Source: Anthoceros angustus (taxonomy: Eukaryota > Streptophyta > Anthocerotopsida > Anthocerotales > Anthocerotaceae). Taken from it: a DNA stretch of 64,000 nt. Within the stretch, counting starts at the first letter, position 1, and each line of letters starts with the position of its first letter. Under the pieces are notes generated by a model. The model made no database searches, was not told the DNA's origin, and saw only the letters and a program-made list of their open reading frames with translations. The stretch spans positions 496,001-560,000 of the forward strand of contig MU008160.1 of the NCBI GenBank assembly GCA_010909165.1, written 5' to 3'. The translations under genes and the position numbers were made by a program. Below, one piece after another: positions 34,628-46,330 of the stretch.

Positions 34628-35290
34628 TCAAAATAACAGAAAATAGAGAAAATACCAGAATAGTTGATCCTCCTTATTCGAAATTACAAATCTACATATA
34701 CAAAGTAAATTAGGCATGTAACCAATTAGAGATTCGGGAATAGGCCGAAAGAAAAGTTCATTAGAAAAGATTCCCACCTTATTTTGGAAAATTGGTACAA
34801 TTGTAGAGATTGAAGACATAGTTTCCAAGACCACTTGGTTTAACCGGGCAACTTGTCCAACATTATCATAGTTTGCGAAGTTGATGAACACAGGGGCTTT
34901 GGAGAAATTCTTCATCTTCACGAAAGTTGAGAACCTAATCAAACATTACCGTCTTAGTCTACTAAAGTAAATTAGCGATCAAAATCAAGGGAACAATTAA
35001 ATCAACTTACGACTTTATATGGTTTTCCATGGATGGAAGTGAGGCGCTGGAGTAGATAACATTGTCAATAGTTTGCTTCTGCCTTTCCCAATCGCATTTC
35101 TGTTTCCTTCTTGCTGCTTTGTTTGAGTTTTTCCTGCTGTTTGAAATACTCTTGCCTCCTTTCGACATTTTTTCCTTTGGATCTCCAAAGCTTCTCTCTT
35201 TGCTTGGAAACTCGAGTTGTACGCCTTGCTCAATCAATGATTCTAAATGCATTTGTTGAAATTCCCTTTTCGATTCTCCCATTCTCCCTT
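34628..35290 (-). CDS. Spliced gene or fragment, unknown product
   Basis: Two minus-strand exons fit together. The upper one ends at 35011 with a gtaagt donor and leaves two bases. The lower one starts at 34934 after a ttag acceptor with one base, giving an in-frame Ser. The upper exon encodes a Lys/Ser-rich hydrophilic stretch (KSISNSRKNSNKAARRKQK) and could begin at an ATG near 35,280. The lower exon encodes FSTFVKMKNFSKAPVFINFA and onward. It may end at a gtggga donor after 34778 or read on to the stop at 34628. No family was recognised. It could be a small host gene, a captured fragment, or part of the exon set at 36.4-38.8 kb. Confidence 0.4.
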
Positions 35291-35437
35291 TCTCGGGTAA
35301 TCTCGGCAAAGACGCTCAAACCTGCTTGAACCACCCTTCTCAACCCCATCTTTCTACATATCCAAAGCTATATGTCTCCACAATCCTTTGCACTTCCGGT
35401 TGTCTCACCACAATGACTTGGCACACGGGCCTCCAAG

Positions 35438-36430
35438 CGAGGCATCACCTCCACCACACTCGGGGCACCATCAATGTTGAAATGAGGCTGAAATGTCAAA
35501 CTAGTGGTCACATCTAGTGGTGGGGCTAATACTGCCCATAGAATCGGACAAACACAATAAGAGAATGAAGGATGAAACTTAAACCACCTTTACACTTAAC
35601 CTTTTCAACATGTCGATGTTGAATACACCCGATAGTTAGTCTGCTGTTGTCAATCAAGATCTTTAACACTACTTTCGGCGCAGACAGCAAAGCTTCACAA
35701 TGCGAGCGCAAACAACAACAAACATTGTATGAAATATTGGGTGCAAACCGCAAGGAGAACCAAAATACAACGACAAGATACTAACCGTCCAGTCTTGACA
35801 AAGGGCCTGCTTTCATGGTGGATAGCAAGGGTGGTAACGATTAGCACACACAAAAAGCAACAAAAAAGTCAAATACCAATCGCAAAGAAGAAAAGAAACA
35901 AACCTTTGACACCAAAAGCGACTCATAAAATGCTTACTCAGAGGAGGCATCACCTCCACCACACTCGGGCACCATCAATGTTGAACGAGGACCAAATGCT
36001 CGTCAAACTAGTGGTGACACGGCATCTTTAGTGGTGGGGCTAATACTGCCGACAAACATAGAATCGGACAAACACAATAAGAGAATGAAGGATAAAACTT
36101 AAACCACCTTTACACTTAACCTTTTCAACATGTCGATGTTGAATACACCCGAGTTGGTCTGCTTGTCAATCAAGATCTTTAACACTACTTTCGGCACTTG
36201 CAAAGCTTCACAATGGGCGCAAACAACAACAAACATTGCATGAAATATTGGGTGCAAACCAAAGCAAGGACGAAATACAGCAAGATACTAACAGTCTGAC
36301 AAAGGGGCCTGCTTTCATGGTGGATGGGGTGTAGAACACGCAACAAAAAGCAACAAAAAGAATCAAATACCAAGAAAAGATTAAAAGAAACAAACCTTGA
36401 AACCAAAACGACTCATGGAATGCTTACGTT
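35438..36430. repeat. Tandem duplication, period about 500 bp
   Basis: Both copies contain catcacctccaccacactcg (35,441 and 35,947), gaatcggacaaacacaataa and aacatgtcgatgttgaatac. They differ by many small gaps of 1-10 bp and few substitutions. The duplication separates two groups of minus-strand exon-like segments. Confidence 0.85.
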
Positions 36431-38760
36431 CGAACTTGTAGGCAACATTGAGCACAAGCCTATGCACAACAAATTCTTAACATCCTTACTGTAGAATCAT
36501 AATCTTCTCGGTAAAATCACTCCCTTCATGTAGAAAATACTTACATCTTGATTTGGAAAAACTATATAGTCCCATTGACAACAAGCACGGAAGCACACCC
36601 ATAGTCATCCGCATCCAGTTCTTCATTGAGCAACTCATTGTATGATCTTCTTTCACGGGAACTAGAACCACATGCTTTTGTTTGCTTGCCCGGCATACCG
36701 CAAAGTCCACGATGAGAACACATCATGTCAATAGAAGGCATAAACAAATTCGGCATCAACAAATAGATCCTACCTTGAAAATCCAGATCGCTTTGTGGCG
36801 GTGGCGCCGCATCTCGAGGGCACGAGCCATGGTCGGTCCAGCGTAATCATCGTTACCCACGGCTCTTGTTAGTGTAATACCCATCAAGACCACGCCATTG
36901 TCTTCATATATTTTGAGAGCATTCCTTTGGATACGGGTTTTGCATACCAAGCCTACTCAGAGAAAATTAAAGTTAGCACGTCCAATGGAACACAAACCTA
37001 GAACCCTTATCGAAACATACTTACATTCGATCTTGGATTATCGATGGGAGAATTGAAAAGAAACCCTTGGATAGATATATTCTTGTCATTTGCAGTCCAC
37101 TTTGGACAATGGTCAATGACGGCTTTATATGTTTGAATAACATCCACCTCATAGTTTTTCACTTTTGGCCGGAAGTGCTCACTCTGGTAGTTGCGCATAT
37201 CAACTTTGTAATTCTTCGAATGTCGTTCCTCGTATCTGCGAGGCAACACAAGAGGGTATTACAACACAAACAAGGTATCATACACAGAGAGTATTACCAC
37301 ACAACAAAGCATCAATCAAAACATGGACAAAGCGTCTGCAAAAACGCCTCGAATCCAAGAGAATGAGAAGTCACGATTAAGTTGTGCAATTCCTCCCACG
37401 TGCTCAAGCGATTCATGCAAAATATGCACACCTATTGAAAACACAATCGTTAGAAGCAAACAACGAACATGTGCAAAAATGCACACAAGAAGCTAGGAAT
37501 CGAACACAAACCTTTTAGGCGCCTCGCCCAAAAGAACATTGATGGTCACGTGGGCAGAATTTCTCTCATCATCATCGGATATCGGTTTCACCACCTTCGA
37601 CGATACTATACCAAGGTCTTTCGATTTTCATGGAAGCAACAAGTGCGGCGACAACCATTGAACACGCCGTGAAACATATTGATCACACACGCCGGACCCA
37701 AGGCGGCTTTGCTCGAACACACTTCCTTATCAAAATGCGATTGAACCCTCGAAGAAGGACATCAACTGCACCAATATCGAAATCAGCACATAAAATGAAA
37801 AAAACACAACGGAATAAGAAAGGGATGAAGACTTACGTTTTGGAGAGAATCTTGAGTTGTCTTTTAAGTTCGAACTTGGTGGAAAACGGTATCAATATAA
37901 GGTTCAAGTCCTTGTGAGGAATGTCCTCTATTACTATCCCAACCCCTCACACCACTCACTTTCATGAAAGACTTAAGAAGACTGGCACCAATTATTTTGG
38001 CGTTTGGACTTGTCCTCACCACCACTCATTGCATCATTCACGGCTCCCTCGGGAATCGAGGGGTCAAACCTGGTCCCTAAAATGGGCCTCATCTTCAATT
38101 TCTTCCATGCCCATAGCAAAATCATCCTCGGGATCAGCAGACCTCATTCTCTCAAACATATCAATACACTCACAGTGGGGATAACTTGAGTTCGAGGGAG
38201 CGACCGGAATGGAAAACTCACCAGTGAAAGGAATTGAGAGACTTATCTTCTTGCAGGGGAGCCACACGCCATTTCGAGGAGGCATGCTTTCCGCGCAAGG
38301 ACCATGGAATCGTGTGTCGGATGGACATTCTCACCAACAAACTTAACCCCTCTCGAAGCAGGACAATAGTTAGTAATCTCGACAAGGGACCCTCCACCAA
38401 GGGCAGTCGGTGTCAACCCTTCTTCTCTTAGCAAATTGACCGGGCATCCTCCTTGGATGAAAAGTGCCTTGGCGGTTTGGGAATGGACTTTTCGGCACCA
38501 AATATGTCCCACTATGCACAAGGACCGTCAACTTTACCATCATCCTGCGGAGGGTGGGTTGCGGTGTGAGCGATGGCTGTTTTAACACGTTGTCGAGTGT
38601 ACGGCTTGGACATGACTTGAGACAAAGGTGCACCTTCTTGCCGGTCCAGCGAGGCCCGAGGTTTTCTTTTAGAGCCATCGCAACAGAAGTCATCGCAACG
38701 TTGAGATGTACAAACAACATAACGGATAACAAGCGAAAAGAAAGAACTCACATGCCTTGA
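36431..38760 (-). pseudogene. Exon-like minus-strand segments, frame conflicts, unknown product
   Basis: Clear splice-bounded pieces are 37025-37235 (acceptor ctcgcag, donor gtaagt; YEERHSKNYKVDMRNYQSEH onward) and 36774-36952 (acceptor gagtag, donor gtagga; TRAVGNDDYAGPTMARALEM). The first ends in phase 0 while the second needs one carried base, so they do not join directly. 38240-38750 is protein-like in shifting frames (for example GGSLVEITNYCPASRGVKFV and PEDDFAMGMEEIEDEAHF). No domain was recognised. The conflicts suggest a decayed gene or old transposon gene, but sequencing indels or missed exons could give the same picture. Confidence 0.35.
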
Positions 38761-39002
38761 ACCGTCCGGATGAGAACTGCTGGAAGGTCTAAAAGTTGAT
38801 TATCGACGGTCTAGACAAGAGAGGATATGGGGGCAAAACACAACAGGGCTAGACATTGTTAGAGTTGTTATTCCCTTCCACTTTACATGACACATAGAAC
38901 ACAAAATACACCACATATGGGAAAAATAAAGTGAAAACCCTTTTTCAAGTACAACAAGAGTTAGATAAACAACCATAGATGTACAACATATACATGAGAC
39001 CA

Positions 39003-39433
39003 TGCAGCAACAATCAACTTAGAAGCTCGGGATACTTGAGGAGTTAAGGGCTGATGAGCTTCAAGAATAGCTATCTTCATTCCTTGTTTCTAGTGTACAT
39101 ATAGGTCTGGCCTCATTCCATGCAGAGCTGTGAAGTAACCAAAGATCGGAGTTCTTATTTCGGCCAGATTTACCCTCACGATTCTAATTTCACAGGTGTT
39201 ACCCATATTAATGTCGACTATTTTCTAATTACTTTTGGACTTGTTAAAGGGGTTAGTTTGGAGTTTTTTACCGTTTCTACACATTAGTAAGTGCCTTGCT
39301 ATTACTCACGATTAAAAGTGGCGTGCTCACATGTGTCCGGAGTCCGGGTTGGGTTGCTACTTTGCACCATAGCGGAGACGAAGTTGTGGCCGGCGTTTTC
39401 ACTGCTCTGCTTGAGGTGAGGCTGTTTGTGACA
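39003..39433 (-). repeat. 3' LTR of the gypsy element
   Basis: 431 bp. Aligned with 56020-56389, shared blocks include gtgtacatatagg, cgattctaattt, acccatattaat, gactattttctaattac, gggttagttt and accgtttctac, separated by indel patches. Confidence 0.85.
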
Positions 39434-39444
39434 TTCTCCCCACT
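39434..39444 (-). promoter_or_regulatory. Polypurine tract
   Basis: On the minus strand agtggggagaa directly precedes TGTCACA, the LTR start. This is the primer site for plus-strand DNA synthesis, and its exact position supports the LTR boundary. Confidence 0.85.
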
Positions 39445-40049
39445 AGGCATGGTTTGCAGTCCTCCCACGACCATCAAGGTGGGCCCAGGGCCGAAATCCT
39501 GCGACACCAGTGTGTTCCCGGAGGATCTGTTCGTCAGGATTACATGCCCGGCGCCCGTAGCCGACCACGGACAATGCTGTGATGGTCGATGGCGGGCTGG
39601 CGTTAAGCGTGACAGATGATCCGATCGAGGTTCTGGATGGAGGTCTCCTGCTTTCCTTTCGGTTGTTGGTGCTCTTTGGTTGGGGAGGGAGGGTCGAGAG
39701 TTGTCGATGCGTTCTTAGAGCTAACATCTGCGTTGTCCGTGTAACATTTTCGGGTTTCTTAATTTGCGATGGGCGCACGGAAATTTGTTCGCGACCTTTG
39801 GGCCCAATTGCATTGTAGTCTGTGCACCAAGTCACGGTGGTCGTGTAAGCAGGCCGACATGGAGACATGGAATGTCTTACATATGCGCTTGATGTCTGGG
39901 GAGCTCGGTGGGCATACCGGAGTTCACTGCTGTGATCCAGGAATGGTCGAAGCAAATCGGTAGCTAAGTTTGTGCCTGTTGAACCGGGAGGGAGTATCGA
40001 TCACGGTTTCATCGAGCCACACCATCTGCAGGCACAGTAGCTCACATGT

Positions 40050-42660
40050 CGTGATTGGTTGACCTGTTATGTCGATTACGAGTGCCGTGAGCTTGCTTGA
40101 TGCTTCTTTGGTTCGTGGAACACGTCTTGACCCGGCTCATTGCGCTCCATCTGTCTTGTGGGGCCATAGGCCCAGGCGGAGGGGCCGCCATAAAGGAGCT
40201 TGAAGGAGCTACCCTGGCCACATGGTGAAGGAAGAATTGTAGGCGTATTCAAGAGGTAACATGGTTTCCCACTTGCCCTTGCTTGTCGTGAGTGAAGTGC
40301 ATAACATATCTTCAAGCACGATTGTGCTTTTAAATACACGTCCAGGCTCCGGGTGACATGAGGAGGAGATCTTTGTTGGATTCAGCGTCTGTGAAGGTCT
40401 TCGAGCTGAGGTAAACTTAGTATCTGCAGCCGGACACTATCTTGTCAGGAGCTCCATGAAATCACGAAAATTTCTCGGATGAAGAATTGAAAGCTAGTTT
40501 TCTTCTAACATTGGTGTGGTAGGGATCAAGTGGCAAGTTTTGGACGGGTCCATGACCACCAGATCTTGTCATACCGGTCCGTCTGAGGCGGATGTGTGAT
40601 AAAGTCCATGGAGATGGTGGAATGCCGATTGGGGATCTGCAGAGGAAATGTGAGACGGGCACATTTAGATTCTCGGTCTTAGCTTCTGGCAAGAGTGCGA
40701 GCGCACCCAATTAATAGTCGGCCATGACCACATCCGATAAAATGCTCCTTTACTCTAGCATATGTCTTATCGACTCCAAGATGGCCGAGATAGGGGATCG
40801 TGGAGATCATGAAGAATGGACCTCTTCACATACGCTAGTTGTTCGTATAACGAGTCGACCTTTTCTATACAAGCACGCATCTTTCAATGTGTATTCTTTG
40901 AGTGGGGTAGGTGTATCGACATCGCATATCCGTTAACACACGATAAATTGTCCATAATGTTGGGTCTCGAGGAAGAGCCTCTCACCAAGTCGATGGTGTT
41001 GAGCTGGGTTGTCATGAGGGTGCAGCCCGCTCGTGGCATCGGCCACCACATTAGTGGTCCCTGACATATCCGATTTCAAATTGAAGTTCCGCCAACATTC
41101 ACCAACGGCTTAGCGCTCAAAGTTGAAAAGTCGAATGAATGATGGTGTGGCATGTGAACTGACCAAGGTGTAATGTCGCCAAGTTCTCAAGGCACTATGG
41201 CCAACATCTCTTTGTCATGTACGAGTTCAACCGGGCACCCCGCAGCCTGTGACTCATAGGCAATGACCTTGCCTCCCGGGAGAGTCGCCCATGGCGAAGT
41301 CCAAGCATCGGTGTGTATACGTAACTTTGGATTGGCCACAGTGTGTGCCGTACTTAGAGCCTCCTTGAGGGCCTCGAAAAGCTCGTCAGAGGTCCTACGT
41401 GCTCTTTGTCGCACATGGAGCGCGTCTCACAATGGGACAAAGAATCTTGTCAGAATCCTCGATAAACCTCCGAGAAGCGACATGCCCGTGAACCCACGCA
41501 ATGCAGGATATCCCGCGCCCACTCCGATATCGCTTTGATTTTTCCGGTGTCCACCTTGATACCATACCGATCGATGGCCTGTATTCACATTCCTCCTTCA
41601 TAAATACACATTTGCTGCGTTTTTGGAGCTTGTTTCATGAGATCAAACACCTTCCTAACCAACTCACAATGGCCGCAGGATCGACGTATTAGGATGTCGC
41701 CGAGGAAAACCGACGCCACTACCAAGGAGGGGGCGACGCAGATCGCATAATCGAAAGGTGGCTGGTGCATTTGTGAGGCCGAAGGGCATCACGATGAACT
41801 CAAGTGCCCATGTCTCGCCCTCAACGCAGCTTTTATATTCATCCCTTCTCTGAATCGATGGAAGCCGGAGCGCAGATCCACCTTGGTAAAATATCCGCCC
41901 CATGCACCGGTCTAATATTTCGCCTATGCGGGTATCCGTACACGCTTTAATAGGGGCTCTTAAACCCCGTAGTCGATATAGACGCCACCTCCATCCGGTT
42001 TTCCCACCAACAACACCGGAGCATCAAGGGGAGACCAAGGCCTGATGAACCCTTGTCAGAAGAATTGGCCAACCCGACGCTTGATCTCCTCACTTTCGAT
42101 GCAGGCCCTGAAGGTGGTATGCTCACCGGCCATGACCGTGTACTAATTCGATGCCGTGGTCGATAGCTCTGGTGGCACCCCTGTGGTTGCAAAACGTCCT
42201 CATACTCCGCCAACAGTCCTTCATCTCCGGTAAGGCCCTCTCGGCTTGAGCAGCGACGTACTGCTCTTCTAAAGGGAGAACCTTTTGAGACGTACATATA
42301 CGTGAACTTGCCAAGGAGCTTTAAGAGAGCCGCAAACAAGTGTTTGTCGGGACGATTTGTCCCTTTCATCACGTGTCTTGGTTGAGGTTCGCCTAACTAC
42401 ATTACTTGACCACTATCTCCAACCCATTGGAGTGTTTGGCTAGCCAAGGTTTGCCAATGATCATGTCATGGCATGTGGTTGGCATCACTCGTGAACTGTG
42501 ACCTGTAACCACCGGGAAGGCAACTTCGCAGATGTACATTGCTCCTGCCGTGTCTCGCCCATCCGTGGTCATACACAAGTGTGTCCTGTCCCGTATGACT
42601 AACCCTCGCCGCAATTTAATGAGACATAGTGGTGACTAGCACCGAGTCTAGCAAACTAGT
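40050..42660 (-). pseudogene. gypsy pol remnant: protease, RT, RNase H, integrase
   Basis: Reading leftward: a protease tail with HDMIIGKPWLAKH near 42,430-42,470; reverse transcriptase with FTKVDLRSGFHRF near 41,860-41,900 and VMPFGLTNAPATF at 41,754-41,792; RNase H with IHTDAW and AYESQ at 41,190-41,330; the integrase zinc-binding region with GHLGVDKTYARVKEHF near 40,750-40,800; and the start of the integrase core near 40,480-40,640. At the polymerase active site the frame reads FLGDILI (41,687-41,707) where family members have two adjacent aspartates, so one catalytic Asp is lost. Frameshifts lie between and within domains. Confidence 0.9.
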
Positions 42661-42847
42661 GGCTTTCTCCATTCACCTCCTCACTAACAACTTGATTGGC
42701 ACATGATCCAGTTACATGCCCCTGTGCTTGTTACAGCCATGGCACACCTCGAGACACCGCCAAAGGGAGCGCTATGCTCAACTACCCTTCTATGGTGACC
42801 GAAAGTGACCACTTGACATTGAAGTCCGTCCAGAGGTAACTAGTAGA
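42661..42847 (-). pseudogene. gypsy gag-protease junction remnant
   Basis: Continuation of the element between the protease and the CACTA-like insertion point. Frames are broken. The gag zinc knuckle lies on the other side of the insertion at about 52.7 kb. Confidence 0.5.
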
Positions 42848-42889
42848 CCTTACCAGAAAAGGGCAATCTTATAAATTATGTAATGATGT

Positions 42890-43260
42890 TGCAATTTTTG
42901 TTACACTTCCACATTGCAACATGTTTTGGAGGCTTGGTATTAAGTTTGTTAGTTCTCCCTTGGTGCGCCATCTTAACACGAACCCGCACTCTCTTCCCAC
43001 CTCACCCTTCCGGTACACCCTCTCACAAGCATTATTAATAATTTCCCACCGCCTTGTTTACCGTGTTGCAATTTTATGTAACACTTCCAACTTGCAACAT
43101 GTTTTGATGGCTTGGTGTTAAGTTGGTCCATTTTTCTCTTCCTTCTCCCACCATCCTAACACAATGCTTGGTCTCTCACTTCATGTACCACTTCAAAATT
43201 GCAACACTTTATGGTGGCTTGGTGTTCTGGTGTCAATTTCTTATCCACCTTCTCACCCCA
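42890..43260. repeat. Left subterminal repeats
   Basis: A unit of about 130-175 bp containing gttgcaattt, tgcaacatgttttg and ggcttggt recurs at about 42,891, 43,066 and 43,190. The right end (52,444-52,670) carries the same words mostly in complementary orientation. Confidence 0.65.
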
Positions 43261-43479
43261 TCTTAACACAATGCTTGGTCTCTCTCCTCTCACCTCACCC
43301 TGCTAGTTATTGCCCCTTATCACACCCTTTTATACTCTTTCACTTCTCCTCCTCCATCATGATGTGAGAAGGACCTCCCTATCACAACCATTTTATACTC
43401 TTCCTCTTCCTCTTGCAACATGATTGTAACAAGGACCTCTCTCCCGGGGCTGTCCTTCCCTTCCTATTTTACCTCCTTT

Positions 43480-43700
43480 GTATATACCTTTGTATACATA
43501 TATATGTATATAGGCTTCAAGACATAAGTATGTAAGTATGTGTACATATATATGTACACATCCATCTGTTATACTTATATTATATTAGTGTATTTATATG
43601 CCTTTGTATACGTATATACGTATGTATATATAGGCGTCAAGACTTGTTTATATAGTAATATGTATGTGCTAACCCTTACGTCACTCATACCTTGCATATA
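43480..43700. repeat. TA-rich microsatellite tract
   Basis: Irregular runs of gtata, tatatgtata and cgtatatacgtatg. The phrase tataggc(t/g)tcaagac occurs twice (about 43,509 and 43,630), showing an underlying period near 120 bp. Confidence 0.7.
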
Positions 43701-43959
43701 TAAGTGTTTGATTTTATTGACAAATTAATTGGAATTTTTGGAGTTCAAGCGTCCTCTATCCTTTCAAAGATCGTGGCTTTGTTGCCACCGATGCAATTGG
43801 CTTTATCTACAAACATGTACGCCTTCCAAGTGATATGGCCATGTGCCTTGCACGCCACTTGGTGACTCTTACCAACACCATTGTTTTCGTGGTTCCTCCA
43901 CAACTTCCTAGACCTATCCGCCTCAATCACCACTTTCACGGCGAAGGACCCTGTAAATG

Positions 43960-45460
43960 CTAGGCTATAAAGGTGGGAATACCAATTCCATCTGCTTTGT
44001 TGGATTGACCATCACCGGTCCACCACGCATCGACTCCATCGCAAGAAAATGGCTCAACATTCACATTCCCTCCACAAACGGCCCACCCACGGTTGTTTTC
44101 CATTGCATTCGCATGCGCCCCGCATTCTCTCATCCATCCAGTTCCCCACCATCTCTCAGTGCTCCGCTCCCACATCCAGTTCCCCACCATCTCTCAGCCT
44201 CCGCCCCACATCCGTGTTCCCCACCATCTACGTTGCCTCCAAGATCACCACTTGGACGCCTGCTTGCCACCTTTCCTCCATCTTCCTTCTCTCCACTAGT
44301 ATCATGCCTTCCTTCCGACATGGCCTTCACCTTCCACCGCTTTCCTTCCCTTCTTCCCTGAGTCATGCACACACATCACTTAGAGCTCACGCCCCTATAT
44401 CACCACGTCGCACCAACCACCAACTCCTCATTCTCCACCCAACCTCCATCGCATAACCGGCTCACAGCCATGTACACTCCACCACGCCCATGCACGCACA
44501 CGGCAATGACGCTGCTAGTGGCTTACCGCCAAGCTCCATCAATTCTCCAATTTCGTGTAGTGGCAAGTCGGTATGTGTCTCCACCTCATCATCCGCCATC
44601 TCCACATCCGCCTCGCTGCTTTCCCCATCATTGCCGCCACCGTGTCCTTCTCCTCACCGTCCTCCCGACCATCATATGCACGCGTTCCTTGGCCCGCCTC
44701 CGCAACCGCCTCCTCCGAGACCTCCACTCCTGTGGCAGCTCCTCCACAGCATCCTCCTCCCACGTTGTTGGGGGTTATCCATCGCCACCGAACAGAAGGT
44801 CCACAAGACCAATGGCCTCTCTCTCGCCAGCCACACGGTCGGCCTCTTGGGCAGCACCACCATGCTCCTCCCGATCACCACAGTCCTCTTTCTCCGGACT
44901 CACGCCAAATTCCTCCTCCCCTCCTGATGTCACGGCCCTGGCAGATTCCTCCTCTGAAAGTTTTGGATTCTCTCCTGCAGCAAACAGCTCCAGCGTTAGC
45001 TCCCCACCTATTAGAGACACCCACTTTTGCCGCTTTCTCGATCGCCCTCCTCTTTAGACTCCACCTGAGTTGCTCCCTCCAGACCCGACACCTCTCTCGC
45101 CGCCTCCTCCCACGTTGTTGGGGTTATCCATCGCCAGCAGGTCCACAAGACCAATGGCCTCTCTCTCGCCACCAGTCGGCCTCTTGGGCACACCATGCTC
45201 CTCCCGATCACCACAGTCCTCTTTCTGACTCACGCCAAATTCCTCCTCCCTCCGATGTCACGGCCCCGATTCCTCCTCAAAGTTTTGGATTCTCTCCTGC
45301 AGCAAGCGGCTCCAGTTAGCTCCCACCTATTAGAGACACCCACTCCCACGGCCGCTTTCTCTCGGATCGTCCTCCTCTTTGGCGTGAGACTCCAGTTGCT
45401 CCCTCCGGCCCCGACACCTCTCTCGCCGCCTCCGCCCACACGATGATCATCCACCCTCCA
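43960..45460. repeat. Pyrimidine-rich block with a roughly 350-bp tandem duplication
   Basis: 44,754-45,030 is repeated at 45,105-45,355. Identical blocks such as accaatggcctctctctcgcc and gttttggattctctcctgca alternate with sites where the second copy mostly lacks 2-8 bases. An earlier short repeat (cagttccccaccatctctca) lies at 44,139 and 44,178. Confidence 0.82.
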
Positions 45461-46330
45461 CTTGTTGAATCCGCATTCTCCAGCGTGCCCACCTCACTTG
45501 CGCTAGGACCATCCTTGCTTCCATCCAAGAAGGGGACTACGTGGCATGCCATGCCACTGGCTCCTTGCCTTGCCATGCCACCTTCCTCAGCTACTGTTTG
45601 TGCACGGTGCACAAACACGAAACCTTCCTTGTCCACGATGCCATTCCTCCATGCATGCCATATATAGTCCCCGCTTTTATGACCATTTCGTGACCCAAGG
45701 ACAAGTGTTTGCAATGCGATTTCGAGTGGCCGATGACCAAGGAAGTGCCATGCCATGACAAGGTCATGGCCATCTTACAACCGCCATGAACCAAGGACAA
45801 TGGTTCCCTTTCTCTCAAATAAAATTCTCCCTCCACCATGGTCCAAGGAAGGTGGGTGCAAGCCATTAGAATAATTGAAAACTCATGGCATGGAAGAAAA
45901 CATGCCACGTAAGGTCGTTTGAACCCAGACACTGCTCCATTTTTAATAATCTATATCAACATCTACACCATTGTGCAAGGACGGTGGGTGGCACGTGAGA
46001 GCCATTCAAGCAAACTAAATGCCCCTTTCATTATGCCATGAATGAAGGACCGTCATGTGAATTTGCCATATATATGCCAATTCCGTTCTCCTAGATAATG
46101 ATGTCCATCGTCGAGACTCCCATTCGCTCTCCACGCGCATCACATGGCGTAACGATAATGTATTCACGCCATGGCACCATGCTAGGGTGACGGCTCGACG
46201 TCACTATGGCGCCGCACCGCCGCAAAGGATTTCCAGCCCTTAGGAGACATGAAAACAAACTTCGATTCTCCTTTATGGCGCGCACCCACACTCATTGCAT
46301 TTACCAAAGAATCACATCATCGACGGCACC
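45461..46330. repeat. ccaaggac-type degenerate repeats
   Basis: Between about 45,660 and 46,090 catatata words are followed at intervals by ccaaggac, ccaaggaag or gaaggacc. This is the same word order as in the satellite at 17.3-20.1 kb, though extended identity is not evident by eye. No gene. Confidence 0.45.
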
